From Siderastrea radians (Eukaryota > Cnidaria > Anthozoa > Scleractinia > Rhizangiidae), in the NCBI GenBank assembly GCA_964017195.1, contig OZ024895.1, positions 16,968,034-17,032,033 on the forward strand: DNA of 64,000 bases, written 5' to 3'. Within the stretch, counting starts at the first letter, position 1. The number at the start of each line of letters is the position of its first letter. Of this stretch, positions 1-13,291 are shown piece after piece. The position numbers and the translations under genes were made by a program. The notes beneath the pieces are model-generated. The model was not told the origin of the DNA. It worked only from the letters and a program-made list of their open reading frames with translations, and ran no database searches.

Positions 1-2256
1 AACGCAATCTATTTTACTGACACTGATGATGAAATAGCCTCACATCTACGTTCTACTACATTCTAATGTAAATGAGAACAGTTATTTGTCGAAAAGGCAA
101 TTGGTGATACAAAACAAATTGCAAAGGTCTTCAAGACAACGTTTACATAATCTAATTGTTAAAAATTTAAAAAGCAATCTATTTTACTGACAACTCATGT
201 TCTGTAAAATAGATTCTTCGTTGAAACGCGTTTATCTCGTCTTATAAGGAAATGTGTCTTTCCATTAAGAACTGGTAACTGTTCTAGGAGTTACAGACCG
301 TTCTCGAAATGGGTTTGAATGTTAAAATGGAACCAAAAAGGGTAACAATTCTCCAGAAAGTCCCTAAAAAAAGCGCATATTGTTTACCTCCTGAAGAATG
401 TCTATTTTCTATCAATAATTGCAGTCGGCTTAAGATGGATCTTAACTGTTCAGTGACACGCCCAAGGAGGTTGTTTAAAATAAACCATTTTCGACTCGCG
501 AAGCTTTTTTTAACGATCTATCCAAGCACACCACCTGAATATACAATAGTAAACATCAAAGCACATTGATGAATATTTTTTGAGCGCAATACCCCCCAAG
601 CTACTTCGAAACAACCCTTAATTTGCTTTGTGCTTGCAAATTGATTCTGTAATTATTTGACCATATGTCTCAGTCACAGCTGACAAGAAATTAATTTTTT
701 TCTACCAAGTCATTTCACATTTACCTTTTGAGGCCTCTAGTGAGAACTGAGTTTAAGAAAAAAGTAATTAAAAAGTTTCTTTTTTTATTAATAGGAAGGG
801 CGTCTTTGTAGCAAGCAATAAAGACGACTGCTGCAGTAAAGAAAATAAGCCACCCTTTTATGTCCAAGAAAAAAATACTACACAAAAGGAGTCCCTCTAG
901 AGTTTGTAGATTTTTTTTTGTATTCATTCTTTTATTGTTTTTTTCCTTGCACCCGCCACGACTAGCAATATCACCACCAGTTCTATTATTTTAATAAAGC
1001 TCTTGTTGTTGTTTTTTGTTGTTGTTATTGTTATTGTTGATGTTGTTGTTGTTGTAGCAAACTTAAGCATTTTATGTACTTTAATCAAGTGAAAATTTAT
1101 ATGCGGAGAGAAAACCGCCAATTTCCAACCAGCTAGACGTTGTATTTAAATTTGCAATGCAGGTCATGTAGGCTACACGAGGCGTCACCCTCACCAGGCA
1201 AAGTTTTTCTAAGCTCGAACGTTCCATTATTAATATTCACCTGAACACGTGATTGGTAGTCACCTGGAAGAGAGTCTAGGCACAATGTGGCAGCCATAAT
1301 CTGAAAACGACACAGTTTTCCATCCTAAATTAATGTCGAAGCAACTTCTGAAATTCTCTTCATCATCAGTTTTTGAATTACTCTTTATTTAAAAGGCTTA
1401 ACCTAACACACAATCAGACTCAATCCATGCAGAACGTTTTATTTAAAACAATTTTCATTGTTTGTCACAAATTTGCAACTTATTTGACACTATCAAGGAG
1501 ACAAGGGAAACAATTCAAACAATGTTTCTTGGGTACCTTTTTCATATCTGCGAACTACATAAGTAATTTCAGTATTAATCAAATCTGTCGGAAGTAATCT
1601 TTAAATCCTAATCTTTTTTTATGCATCCGGCGGTCATTTAATGTATTTTTAATTTCATCTTCCAATTTGCAGTTGAAAAGCTACCCTGTCTGGGTACCGT
1701 CTAATGAAAGTTGTTGGGCAGTTAACGTTTCTGTAGTTCTGTCTTACACTTTATACTTTAGAAAGTGGTTCTTACTTTCCAGTCTGTACATTAAATCCAT
1801 AAAAATGACTGTTGAAAAATGACAGTCTCACATTTCATTGCAGTGATGTACAACCGTAACTGACTTCTGCATTACCTTTTTAAACGTTCTTCCTTGAAAT
1901 AATTCGAAGACGTAGCGTCTCCTCGCTGTAATGTCGACAACATATAGGAATGAAAGGATGGTTGACAAGAAACACATCATAGGGTTGTTATTTTTTTCTG
2001 TTTCTTCAATATTCAAAATTACACTTTTGACAAAAAAGAGAAGGTCATTGTCCGTTTCACAGATGGAATTGGGTTACGCTTTTCTAGCGCAGGAGCTTCA
2101 GTACTTGCATACACAACTACGGAGTTCAAATCGTATTCTCCTAAATAGATAGTCCATAATATATTTTAACGAAACTTTCATTTTTTCATCACTTAAATCC
2201 CGCCAGTTTCAAGCTTGTCTAACCTCCATCCACGGAATTACCCACCCTTTGTGAAT
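1..2256. other. Non-coding flank, no gene recognised
   Basis: No ORF here resembles a known domain, and the open frames are short and of low complexity. A TTG/GTT-rich microsatellite lies at 1002-1056. The segment runs up to the stop codon of the minus-strand GPCR, so its right end should include the GPCR 3' UTR. No clear polyadenylation signal was found close to the stop. Confidence 0.5.
1002..1056. repeat. (TTG)n-type microsatellite
   Basis: Imperfect run of GTT triplets with ATT and GAT interruptions, in non-coding DNA. Confidence 0.85.
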
Positions 2257-3264
2257 TTATCCCTTGTGTTTTCTTCCAAAGGGCCGAAAAAGTTCCATCA
2301 ACCCACGGCGATAACTTTGAACTAACGTCATGCAAATAATTGAGTTGATTGATGAGGAAAGGAGAAACATGGCATAGGTTAGAAAATACAGTACTTTGTA
2401 AAACAAGCAAGGCAGCGAAATGTCGTGTTCCCATAAAATAATTGCCAACGGCATCGGAAGATTACAGATGTAAAAGGCAGCCATGATCGTAAAGGCCATT
2501 TTGACTGCTCGATTTGCCTGATCTGTCTGATGACGCCCTGCTGAAGAACGAAGTGTTTTGTTCGTTCGACGTAAAGTTACTGCTATGACAATATATAAAG
2601 CCGTCATAAAAATCAGTGGTGCGCCAATGACAATTACAACGCGTACTGTTGTGTAAATTTTAGTTGGAAAAGCAGTGTTGTATACATATGTGCAGACTGT
2701 TTCGCCGTCAACGTGGACCAATTCATTCGCGACAATTTCTGGACAATTTATCATCACTGCCAATATCCAAGTGGAGGCGATGGCAAATGCGCGAAAATTG
2801 GACGAAATAAGATGAGCTTTTATAGGCATGACGACCGCTATAAACCGATCCAAGGCGATCCAAACAAGGCTTTCCACCGAAACAGTAATTGAAACAGCCT
2901 CAATGTACCATTTCAGTTTGCATGTGATTAATCCTAAAGTATCAGCAATAGGCCATTGACGGGAACCAAAAACTATCTCCACAAGATGAAATGGAATACC
3001 TGTTAAAGGAAAGGCTAAATCGGAAATCGCCATGTTGACAATGAAGAAATTTACCGTCTTCCTCAATTCCTTTCTTCTATAAACGATGGCTGCTATAAGA
3101 GCATTCCCAGCCAAGCCACATAGCAATATAATTGCCAACACAACAATTTTAAATATTTTAACCGCACAGGAGTTGTCTAAGACGTCACACGTGGAAGGTG
3201 AGGCGTTGCTAAAATTTCCAGATGAATTGAGAAACTGAAATCTATTTTTCTTCAGAAAATACAT
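2257..3264 (-). CDS. Class-A (rhodopsin-like) G protein-coupled receptor, intronless
   Basis: A single 335-residue frame encodes a seven-helix receptor. The N-terminus carries N-glycosylation sequons (NSS, NFS, NAS) and no obvious signal peptide. Helix 1 has the GN motif (LAGNALI), helix 2 has NMAISDLAF, and helix 3 ends in DRF in place of DRY. Helix 6 has FYICNLP and helix 7 has NSIIC where NPxxY is usual. Cysteines before helix 3 (TCKLKW) and in loop 2 (VCTYVY) could form the conserved disulfide. The length fits a compact peptide-receptor-like protein with a short basic tail (RRGLMELFRPFGRKHKG). It should sit in the plasma membrane and couple a ligand to G proteins; the ligand cannot be inferred. 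Intronless receptors of this kind are common in anthozoan expansions (known family background). The start is the first Met of the frame. Confidence 0.9.
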   Translation of the reverse strand: MYFLKKNRFQFLNSSGNFSNASPSTCDVLDNSCAVKIFKIVVLAIILLCGLAGNALIAAIVYRRKELRKTVNFFIVNMAISDLAFPLTGIPFHLVEIVFGSRQWPIADTLGLITCKLKWYIEAVSITVSVESLVWIALDRFIAVVMPIKAHLISSNFRAFAIASTWILAVMINCPEIVANELVHVDGETVCTYVYNTAFPTKIYTTVRVVIVIGAPLIFMTALYIVIAVTLRRTNKTLRSSAGRHQTDQANRAVKMAFTIMAAFYICNLPMPLAIILWEHDISLPCLFYKVLYFLTYAMFLLSSSINSIICMTLVQSYRRGLMELFRPFGRKHKG

Positions 3265-5611
3265 ATCAGCTATACTGTACAGTTAGTGTAAATAAGTCAG
3301 TAGAATTGGAATGTGGCGTTTTCGGTTACCGAAACCTCGGACTTGCTTTCCGAAGACGACGAAAAATGTCTCTTGAAGACATCAAGGGCCCAAGGAAACT
3401 TCAGGCAATTTTGTAGTTTCCGTATGAAGCTAGGAGTCAGCAGCAATGCAGTTTTCGTCATAAAATTAAACATTGATGTTACTATCTTTATAGAAACACG
3501 TTTTAAACTTCTGGATTTAGGTAACCGAAAGTTAAGGTGACTACAGGGCACTTAATTAACAACGTGCTGTCTTGTTAAACTCATCGTCGTCCCATTACAA
3601 AGTTCAAGGCAGATTCATCATATATGCCTTCAGCTGGCAACTGAAGCAAATAAGTTTCGTATCATTTGCATATTTCATTAAGATAGCTAAATGGCAATTC
3701 ATTTCACGTGACATTTAAAATAGCTAAAGTGAAAGCAATATTTTTTCCTTATTTAAGAGTATGGAACTGTTTCTACGAGGAGACATCTATCAAAGTCTCA
3801 CTTATGTAATATAGTTGATTCTAGTTGGTAGGTCAAAGTCTCTCTTGTAAAAAAAAATGTGAGAATAAACTATTACACATCTTTCTTTTTTTTCTAAAAA
3901 AAAGGCCATCTTTTTTTGTTTGGTCACGGGAATAATAATCGAACATCATGGAAATAATGAAACTAGCTCATGAAACGGCAAACTCATCTGCCTATAGTAT
4001 TTTACAGAAATGCGACACTAATGGTAATGGTGTTTTTTATCCCAATATAAATTAACTTTTTCGTGTTATGATTGATATTTGTTTCCTTATCAGCTGTTTG
4101 AGGATTCCTTGTACCCCTTTTAACTTCATATGTTCTCATTGCGAGAAATCTTGACAGCGACACGGTTTGCTAATTAAATTTTCTATTTTTGACATGAATT
4201 GATTTGATTATGAATTTGATGTGATGATGCTATGTAACTACCTGTTTACATAACAAATGAGGTTTCATTAAAGCAGCAGCTTTTAATAAAACCACGTAAT
4301 GGCTTACACAGATTAAAAGTCTCGACCAATCAAATTAAAGAATTACTTTCTAGTGAACCGGGGCTTGAGGTTGATTTCCACTGTTCCGTTTTCGTCTGCA
4401 CACTGTCACAAGCATAAAGCTTGAAGACCTACGTAAGATCGAACTTTTATTCACGTAAACTTGTGCGTTTGCTTTACATTATTCAATTTCCACTCATGCG
4501 CATTTGTTACTGGCGTGAAGCAAAAATTACGCACGTGATACGTAAGAGATCAACGAGAGCGGTTTTGCAAAATTTATTATTATTATTTTCTTTTTTTCAC
4601 GGCACCCAGGTCATCAATTTTAACTGCTCTATTTGTCTCCAACCCGGGCTCCAAGCGGCTTTTCGCGCCAAAACCAAGATGTCGCGAACATCAAGTCTAT
4701 TAAGACACTTAAAACATAAAGCGATGTATTTGTTTTTACTCAATAGTGGAAATTGGTTACGGGCGTTTTTTTTAAGGCGCGATTTATGCACGTAAAACTA
4801 TTGGGACAGTGATAATCCAACCTTACGGCAATGTAAGTGCCGTTTAAATGGCCACCTTTTTATTGCAGCCAATTCATTTTGGTCCGACCAAATTAAAAGC
4901 TTATGCAGTCATTTCATCATATAAAAACACCTCTAATCCGGCCACTTCTTTAATACAGACAGCCCTAGGGGCTGTTGATGGAAGGGATTAACAGGTTTCA
5001 CTGTAGTCACTCCTTCGTTTCTCATTACACATTTCCTTGTGAATTAACGACTATTTAATCTTGAAGGTGGGATTGTAATAGTGCCTCGCACATCCAAATG
5101 AAATTTTGTTGTTCTCTACATTGTTGTTTTCCTTAGGTAAGTTAACTTTCCGCTTTTTCTCTCTACTTTTTTCTTTCCTCTTTTTTTTTCTCTGAATGTC
5201 CTTTTTTTCAACGTTTTTTTTTTTCAAGTTTTCCAACGCCCCGTACTATGTTTCAGTGCTAGAAATTCCAACTTTTAAATCGCTCAGACATGTTTTCTAA
5301 AAAGAAATAACATTTCACTGGATGAAAGAGCGGATATTTTTCCAACATTTGACACCGAGCTAATAGGTAATCTAATGGGATGGCGCGCAGCCAACCATAA
5401 GGAAAACACTGAGATTTACTTATGCTGAAGATACAGGAGTTAAGAGTCAGCACCGTTAAGGACGGTGCCTCCTTTTGTTACTGCGCATACGTTCTGCGCA
5501 TCTTGGTATCTTAAGAATTTGCCCACTAATACAATAATATTCTTGCGCGGTTTATGACTATGTGGAAAAGGCAGATCGTAGCAAGGGCTATCAGAATCCA
5601 AAAAGAAAATT

Positions 5612-5741
5612 GGGGTAACCACGCATTTTTCAGAGATAATTAAGCAACAATAATTCTAAAAAAGTATTAAAATACAAAGAATGTATGGCAATTTCTTTCC
5701 AAATTTGAGCACGATTATCTCTGAAAAATGCGTGGTTACCC
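5612..5741. repeat. Inverted pair of an interspersed repeat (about 28-bp arms)
   Basis: GGTAACCACGCATTTTTCAG followed by AGATAAT at 5612-5640 is the reverse complement of the block at 5713-5741. A third copy of the same family, with a longer match running to about 5845, lies at 57781-57925 in an intron of the MyTH4-FERM gene. It looks like a dispersed MITE or similar element; its ends were not resolved. Confidence 0.65.
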
Positions 5742-5974
5742 ACATTTTTCGTTTTGGTTTCCAATAACTCTTGCTAAGATCTACTTTTTCTCCATAGTAA
5801 TAACCTTTGCAAAAATACATCTCCATTAGGAGCACCGTCCTTAAGACACCTGTCTCAATCATTCGTTTGTACTGGATACCATTACCATTCAAGAGATTCT
5901 TTAGTTTTTTCAATATTTTCTTGGAATGGCTGTGTTTTTTAAAACTGGTCTTCAACAACCTTTTCCAAAAATAT

Positions 5975-5983
5975 GGTTGTTGC

Positions 5984-6014
<31 letters not shown>

Positions 6015-6015
6015 G
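5975..6015. repeat. (GTT)n microsatellite
   Basis: Near-perfect trinucleotide run. It gives long poly-Gln and poly-Cys shadow ORFs that are not genes. Confidence 0.95.
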
Positions 6016-6071
6016 CAAAATTTTTATAAATACATTAGTTAAGGTACTCTAAAATTCGAGTTAAAATAAAG

Positions 6072-6169
6072 TTTATGTTATGTTGTGTTATGTTATGTTG
6101 TTATGTTATGTTATGTTATGTTATGTTATGTTATGTTATGTTATGTTATGTTATGTTATGTTATGTTAT
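6072..6169. repeat. (TTATG)n pentanucleotide microsatellite
   Basis: About 95 bases of TTATG units, nearly perfect after a short irregular start. Confidence 0.95.
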
Positions 6170-6950
6170 CCTAAGTGACAAGGCCTGCGACAAACGATCA
6201 TACACTTTATTAACAACTGCATGTCCAAACTTAATGCTACAAGAAACTACAAGGCAGAATTGTACAAACTTTGAAAGTGGACATCACTTCTCATCGTCAG
6301 AAATTCAAATAAAGGTAGATCAAATTATTCTGTACATTATTATGGCTTAGCGATAACAGGCTACTCGAAATACCAGTTTCTAAAAGAGCAGATTTTCGGA
6401 TAGTCTCGTGTACTTTACATGACTGTAATTCCATCACTATTATCTCATGATAACCTTGTTTCATTGATAGGTGTAAACACACACCAAAACTAAAGCTGAG
6501 TATTATTTTACCTAGCACGACCGATCCGGCATGCGTTCTTTCAATTTATTCTTTTTTTGCGACTCGGGTAAATGAACGAAGGAATGTCTTGTGCTTGTCT
6601 TATTCGTAAATATATCTTAAGACAAAAAGGGGGGCTGCTGACTCGACTACGTAAACTTCTCATGCGACGGCAAACCAGGGATGCTTTTGAATATTAAACA
6701 AGAAATTCTTCGTTGACCAAAAAGAAAACGTTGTTCCATTCGGATACCTTCAGAAAACTTTTGGAGTTTGGAGTCTGACCTATATTCCCCGTTCTTATGG
6801 TCTGTTTGGCTTTTGCAGGGATCCATTTTAATTTTTCATAAGATTTACTGTAAAGATAAAATGCCTATGTTCAAGTTAAATACGTTAACTATTAACCAGC
6901 TTATTTTGTGCGCGTGGCCAGCCATGGCTAATCTTGAATTCAACCGTTTG

Positions 6951-7000
6951 ATCATCATAATTATTATCATCATCATTATCTTCACCACCACCACTACCGC

Positions 7001-7040
<40 letters not shown>

Positions 7041-7255
7041 TTCACCACCACCACCACCGCCATCTTCATTATCATCTTCATCATCACTGTCATCGTCGTC
7101 ATCATCATCATCATCATCATCATCTCGATTACCGGCACCAACGTTATCATCAATGTCAATATTAACATCCTCCATTCATCATCACCATCATCATCATCGT
7201 CATCATCATCACCTTCGCCGTCCTTATTATCATTATCACCGTCTTTATTATCACT
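6951..7255. repeat. (ATC)n compound microsatellite
   Basis: About 300 bases of ATC/ACC/GTC triplets, open in several frames as poly-Ile, poly-His and poly-Asp shadows. It lies just downstream of the gene 2 stop codon, so its minus-strand form (GAT)n could fall in the 3' UTR. Confidence 0.95.
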
Positions 7256-7566
7256 TTACTTTCCACGAAGGCGTAACAACCTTTTTTCCTCCAGAGAATT
7301 TAGAAATCTTGGGTCAAGTGATTTGGTTATACCTTTGAAGTCCTAAAGAAACTCTAAAGCACACTAAAATCTAAAAGGTGGCACTTACTAAGGTGTTTCT
7401 AACTATTCACTTTGTACAGGAAATCCTAAACTGTGATCATTGACATTACATGTGATATTTTTGGCCATAGCTTTTCTATTGCACTGTTTGTTTTTTCTAC
7501 AACGGTTTTTTGTAACAAACTACGGTGTGTCAGTCGTGCAAATGAACAATATCGAGAACAAAGGAA

Positions 7567-9006
7567 TTAACCCCCATGTCTGTTTGCCATTGGTCGTTTC
7601 CTCAGACGCATTTTACTAGCATCTTTTCTCTTTATCTCGTCTCCCAGCTCAATATTAATAATTCGGTAAACATAATTAGAGCCTTGCACTCCAACACAAT
7701 CCTCCTGATTCCTGTTGTTTCCGGGAGTGATGGCAGGACATTCTTTAAAGTCTCTGGTAATACATTGTTTTGAAGGCCCATCTTTGCTGTAGGTTGTAGC
7801 GTTCGGTCCTGAGTAACACTCGCCTAGAAAAATATTTAGACTTATTATTCAACAAATTGTCACTATGCCCATATATGGTAAGGAAGCCCTCAATATCTGT
7901 CATCCTAACATGACAGATATCCTACGATATACGTAAATGACCATATATGGAAGTGCGGAATATCCCCTGATTTAGCCAACTCGGCCTATGGCCTCGTCGG
8001 CTAAGTATCAGGTGATATTCCGCGCAATTTCGCAGGATAATTGTTAAATAAACAACGTAATATCGTCATATGGTTGTGTTACTGATATGGCTCATTTGCG
8101 GCTGTTCATGATCAAATCCACTTTGCAACAGCTAGGATCGAAGCTAGGAGATGAGACAGCACGCAAAGGCGCCCGTCACATCCGATACCAATCAGTGTGG
8201 TCACACCCTACCCAATCAGGCCATTAATGATTGTTAACAGACCAGACCACACCATCGGGGCCTAGTCGCCCTCTTCTCTTTTTGAAAGATGTCTAGGTTT
8301 TTTTTGTTTTGTTTTGTTTGTTTTTTTTGCAAAGTCAGTTTTTCATATCATTTGTTGGCTTGTGTGCTTTACGTCCTTCCTCTTTAGTTTTAGCACAAGG
8401 CTATTACGTATCTTTCACTGATTGTTTAAGTATTAAAGCTTGAAAATAGTCATAGCAGTGATTGGCCTGTGAGCTGAATGGCGCACAAAATTTGGTATTT
8501 TTATAAACAGAATCTTTCGATTAGTTGATAAATGTTTCGCTGGATAATATCGCTTGCCCTTTATTCCCTATAATTAAGCGTCTAAAATGCTGCAACTAGA
8601 ATTTTCAATCTCGAAGCAGTTTTCCATATTTTCCATTCCATGCTTCCTATAGCAACCAGCTTTTCATAATTTTTAGTCATCTACCTATTGTCTTTCAATG
8701 TTGGATAATGATTATGTGTTATTAAACGATCTTTAAGTTTTCTCTAGAAACCTAATTGCATCATGGAAGCCTTACCGTGATTTTGCACTCCAAAGTACTC
8801 GTACCCAAGCTCCTGGGCTTGCTCGGCGCATCTGCATAGTACGTCACCAAGATAGGTGTCCAATTCTCCGAGTTTTGCTTCTATATCGCTGTATTTAGGG
8901 GAATTCTTATCCATATCGGTAAATATAAGCTCTTGCATCGGGCGAGGAGAAACCTGCTTGTCTGCATAACATCCAACATTCTCGAATTGAGTGAAGCAAG
9001 CCTCTT
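7567..9006 (-). CDS. Gene 2 exons 19-20: cassette 7 (A7 + B7), C-terminal tail and stop
   Basis: A7 (8776-9006) reads VGCYADKQ, PRPMQELIFTDMDKNS, VLCRCA, FGVQNHG; the paired Trp residues of the WxxW motif are replaced (LGELDTYL). B7 (7567-7823) starts GECYSG, with Tyr for Trp, keeps four Cys, then NYVYRIINIEL and a basic tail (KRKDASKMRLRKRPM). TAA at 7569-7567. The exon phase and length (257 nt) fit a terminal exon. Confidence 0.83.
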
Positions 9007-12000
9007 CTGCCGATTAGAAACATTTCAAAGTTCATTATATATATTTAGCTTGGAACATTATAATGCATTACACTAAATTATTTTTGGTTCGATACAATAG
9101 CGACAAAAATAACAGTGAACAAATTTCATGACGTTTATTTGACCAAGGTTCAATAATCATAAACAGTTCCCCACTGGAAATTACTAAGCTAGCTTCAACG
9201 TTCAGAACGTTATTACCTAGATTGATACCAAAAGAAAACTCTAATTCTGGAGGTTAAACTCTATAATTAGCATTCACAACACGACATTAAGCCCCCCCAA
9301 AATAATCGCTTTTGCATTTTTTAAGACCAGGACGAGTTTCTCTCAGTATTACGAGAACTGTGAGAAAAGGAATACAACGAATCACCCAATCCTGTTTTCA
9401 TTCCAGGCACCAAACATATTCCAGCGGCCAAATCGATCTTAATGATCGACTTCTTTCAACATTTTGGCGAAGGAATGATATGAACGATTGCGTGATATTC
9501 TGACTAAACAATTTGCAGGACATATGCCCCAATAAAAACACACCCACAGTCTACTCTATACTTTAGTCATGTTCTCTGTTTGCTTCGGTTGTTGTAGAGG
9601 ATCACTTTACCTTGCTGGACTTCAAAATTTTCCCGTATGTTGTAGACAAACGTAGTTGTCTTGTTACCACAGCAAGAGTTTCTGTCATTTGCATGACACT
9701 GAGCGAATTCTTTTGTGATACAGAATTCTGAAGAGCCGTCTTTACTGTACATTTTACCAGCGTTTACTCCCGACCAACATTCACCTATGGATGGGAACAA
9801 TGTATTAGGTGATGGACGCAATAAAGTTGAAAGTTGAAAGTTGAAAGGATGATGATCTCTTTAACTACATCTTTGAGAAAAAATAAAAAGATGAATAAAA
9901 GATATATGATGTACAAAAGAGCAAAGTTGGTTAAGAACAGGGGAGCTTGAGATTGGTTATGAGAGACAATCTTTTGCTTTCAAGTGAGATAAGGAAATGA
10001 AAGCCTTCCTTAGTTTATAGGGGCAAAATCATTGAATTTTTCTTGTGTTTGGTCTGAAATGTGTCAAGTACTTGAAATGTGTCAAGTACTCGGCTCGTTT
10101 TCAAGTTAAGAACTTGAAAACGGCTTGACTTTTGTAAGTTGTACTCCATTTCGATCCTGGCCATCCGTACCCAAAGACACTCATTGTAGACGTGTTTTGG
10201 GCTTTTCAAAGAGAGGCTAAAAATAGATAGCGACAAAATAATAATTTACTGAAGTTGAAGACTTTCTACATAACTGAAGAACTCACAATAAACCTGAAGG
10301 AAAGATCAGTTTAAGTGGATTTCGAATTCTAGAGATGAGCCTTTTTTTGCTTTTGGTTCAGAAAAAGGAACAAATCCCCCTAAGAACGAAGGAAGTCTCG
10401 AAATAATAGTTTGCTGTGGTAGAAGGGTTTCAGAAATGTCACACTACTCCATAAAGAGACAAGGATGGTGTCGATTGAACAAGATTGAAACGGATTACGA
10501 ACGATAGAATCTTTGGGGAAGGGAACTCTTTCTTTAGTGCAAGAAGAAAACTTCATTGCATGAGATGGTAGCTCATATAGATAGAAAAATATCAAAGAGG
10601 CCCGGTATGCTAGGAAATTATTAAAAAGAAAGAGTGGCTAAGATTGAGAAACACCTAGAAGGTTAACTTCACAATAAACCTGAAGGAAAGATCAGTTTAA
10701 GTGGATTTCGAATTCTAGAGATGAGCTTTTTTTGCTTTTAGTTCAGAAAAGGGAACAAATCCCCCTAAGAACGAAGGAAGTCTCGAAATAATAGTTTGCT
10801 GTGGTAGAAGGGTTTCAGAAATGTCACACTACACCATAAAGAGGGATGGTGTCGATTGAACAAGATTGAGACGGATTACGAACGATAGAATCTTTGGGGA
10901 AGGGAACCCTTTCTTTAGTGCAAGAAGAAAACTTCATTGCATGAGATGGTAGCTCATATAGATAGAATAAAATCAAAGAGGCCCGGTATGCTAGGAAATT
11001 ATTAAAAAGAAAGAGTGGCTAAGATTGAGAAACACTTAGAAGGTTAGCAATGGTTAACTTTTCTTTAAAAATCAGGGTAAAGTATTTGAAGAACTCACAC
11101 CAGTATATTTCTCTTTTAGCCCTAATACTTAACTTGTATACTTTTATCTACCTTGCACACTTTTCTTTGATGACTGATGATAATACGAGGGCAGAATAGG
11201 AACAAAACTTGTTAGACTGATGTCTCCTGCTTAATATTTGGGCTCATGATGCACGTACAACATTCGGGCTGGCTTTCTTCCTCAAAAAAGCTAAAATTAT
11301 CAGAAAAATAAACTATTGATCGCACTTTTGACAAATCAAAAGAGCGTTTTTTACACTTTACCGATCACAATCTCATCTACACTCACCAAAGTTTTCTATT
11401 CCGAAATAAGTGAATCCCTTAGCTTTTGAAACCTGTGCGCAGCGACAAACCACATCGTCCAGATACCCGTCCCAGCTTCCCCAGTCCACAGGAAAACCAC
11501 TGTACTCAGCAGTGCTGTTATCGAGGTCGGTAAATATCAGTTTTGGTAAAGGTCTTGGATTTCGTAAATCATTGAAGCAGCCTTTCTTAACGACATCCAC
11601 AGGACAGTTCCCTAACGAGAAACAGCACAAATCAAATCACTTTCGTCTATGGACCCTGAACAAATATTCGAATACAAATTAAACAAAAGTTAAATAATAG
11701 GCTGCTTACAAGGCAAGGAGGTTTATTATATTGTACAAAGTGCTTCTAACTTTTGAGTCTAGAGATAAAATCCGTTAACGTGACTATTCAAAATAAAAGT
11801 TTCTGAACAACGTTCCCGTGGTGTTTATATTACTGCACAAGGACGCTCTAACTATTGAGTTTGTGGATGAAATCCTAAAGTGTGACCATTCAAATGAAAG
11901 CTACTGAGCAGTGCTTTCCTGTGGTATTGTTTATTATGCTGTACAAGGTGGTTCTAACTTTTGAGTCTGTGGATGAAATCCTAAAGTGTGACCATTCAAA

Positions 12001-13256
12001 TGAAAGCTACTGAGCAGTACTTTCCTGTGGTGCTGTTTATTATGCTATACAAGGTGGTTCTAACTTTTGAGTTTGTGGATGAAATCCTAAAGTGTGACCA
12101 TTCAAATGAAAGCTACTGAGCAGTACTTTCCTGTGGTACTGTTTATTATGCTGTACAAGGTGATTCTAACTTTTGAGTTTGTGGATGAAATCCTAAAGTG
12201 TGACCATTCAAATGAAGGCTACTAAGCAGTACTTTCCTGTGGTACTGTTTATTATGCTGTACAAGGTGGTTCTAACTTTTGAGTCTGTGGATAAAATCCT
12301 AAAGTGTGACCATTCAAATAAAAGCTACTGAGCAGTACTTTCCTGTGTTACTGTTTATTACGCTGTACAAGGTGGTTCTAACTTTTGATTCTGTGGATGA
12401 AATCTTTGAGTGTGACAATCAAATAAAAGCTCAGTACTAAGCTGTGCTTCCTTGTGGTACAGTGTTTGTGTTGTGTTGCTGTTTTTGCTTTACTTTCCAA
12501 TATAGTCCGAATGAAAGTTGGGATTTCTTTCAATTTTGAAAGAGGAAAACGTAGGTTAATGCTTACCGTACACCTCCTCTTCCAATTGACCTTGTTGAAC
12601 TGCCGTGGGTTGAACTGGCGAAGGTTGTATCTGTGCCCCTGTTGTGAATAAAGCTGACCAATCAAATTTTGGTAACTGTTCGTTCAAGGGATTGAAATAT
12701 CAAACTCGAACTAAGGCATTTCATTCACAAGTTCGAAACACATGGCTTGCCTAAACTTTTCATTAAGTTTTCTATGAAAGGTTGGTTGAAGAGTTCGTTA
12801 CCAGGCAAAGTCGAGTGCTTCACACGACACCGCCATCTTTGATGATTGCCGTGAGCTTGAATTGCTTAGGTGACAGTTAAAGCTGTTTCTCTCGTATAAC
12901 ATTGCATGGAATGTGATGGTTTGCTTTCATTTGAAGTCATGGAATCTATAATTTGTACTTGAGCAGTTGTTTCTACCAACCAAATGCCTTTCACTTTTCG
13001 TTTAGTTCAACTGAGCGTTTAGTTTAACGTTATTGAAGCTGATGCAGGATTCCTTGCTGGCAATTGTCTGGCACCATAGACTGCCATGGCATAGCAAGGC
13101 AGCCAATTAGAGAAACGCTTAATGTACCATTGACAAATGTATCTATTATCGCTTCCTGATAGGCTCAATAATCAGCCATTTGGTGAGTGCCGTTTTAATC
13201 CTTTTCCGGAGGAATTTATGTCCCCAGAATGGCTGTCCGCTGAACCTGAGTCATCG

Positions 13257-13291
<35 letters not shown>

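Larger units (their letters stand above)
3265..7566. other. Repeat-rich non-coding interval
   Basis: No supported coding exon. It holds an inverted interspersed repeat (5612-5741), GTT, TTATG and ATC microsatellites, and at its right edge the 3' flank of secreted gene 2. An AATAAA on the minus strand (TTTATT at 7244-7249) lies about 320 bases past the gene 2 stop. The ORFs at 3297-3551 and 4421-4795 have no recognisable domain, and the former is open on both strands. Confidence 0.5.

Noticed and set aside
4421..4795. 124-codon plus-strand ORF
   Set aside because: No recognisable domain, with an antisense ORF in the same place; sits in repeat-like DNA with several ACGT-containing words.
5656..6350. 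Poly-Gln, poly-Cys and MLCYV-type ORFs
   Set aside because: Translation of GTT and TTATG microsatellites.
6768..7346. 192-codon ORF and antisense Asp-rich ORFs
   Set aside because: Products of the (ATC)n microsatellite, read as poly-Ile, poly-His and poly-Asp in different frames.
11720..12450. CRISPR array
   Set aside because: Contiguous 106-bp tandem units with no unique spacers, in a eukaryotic intron.
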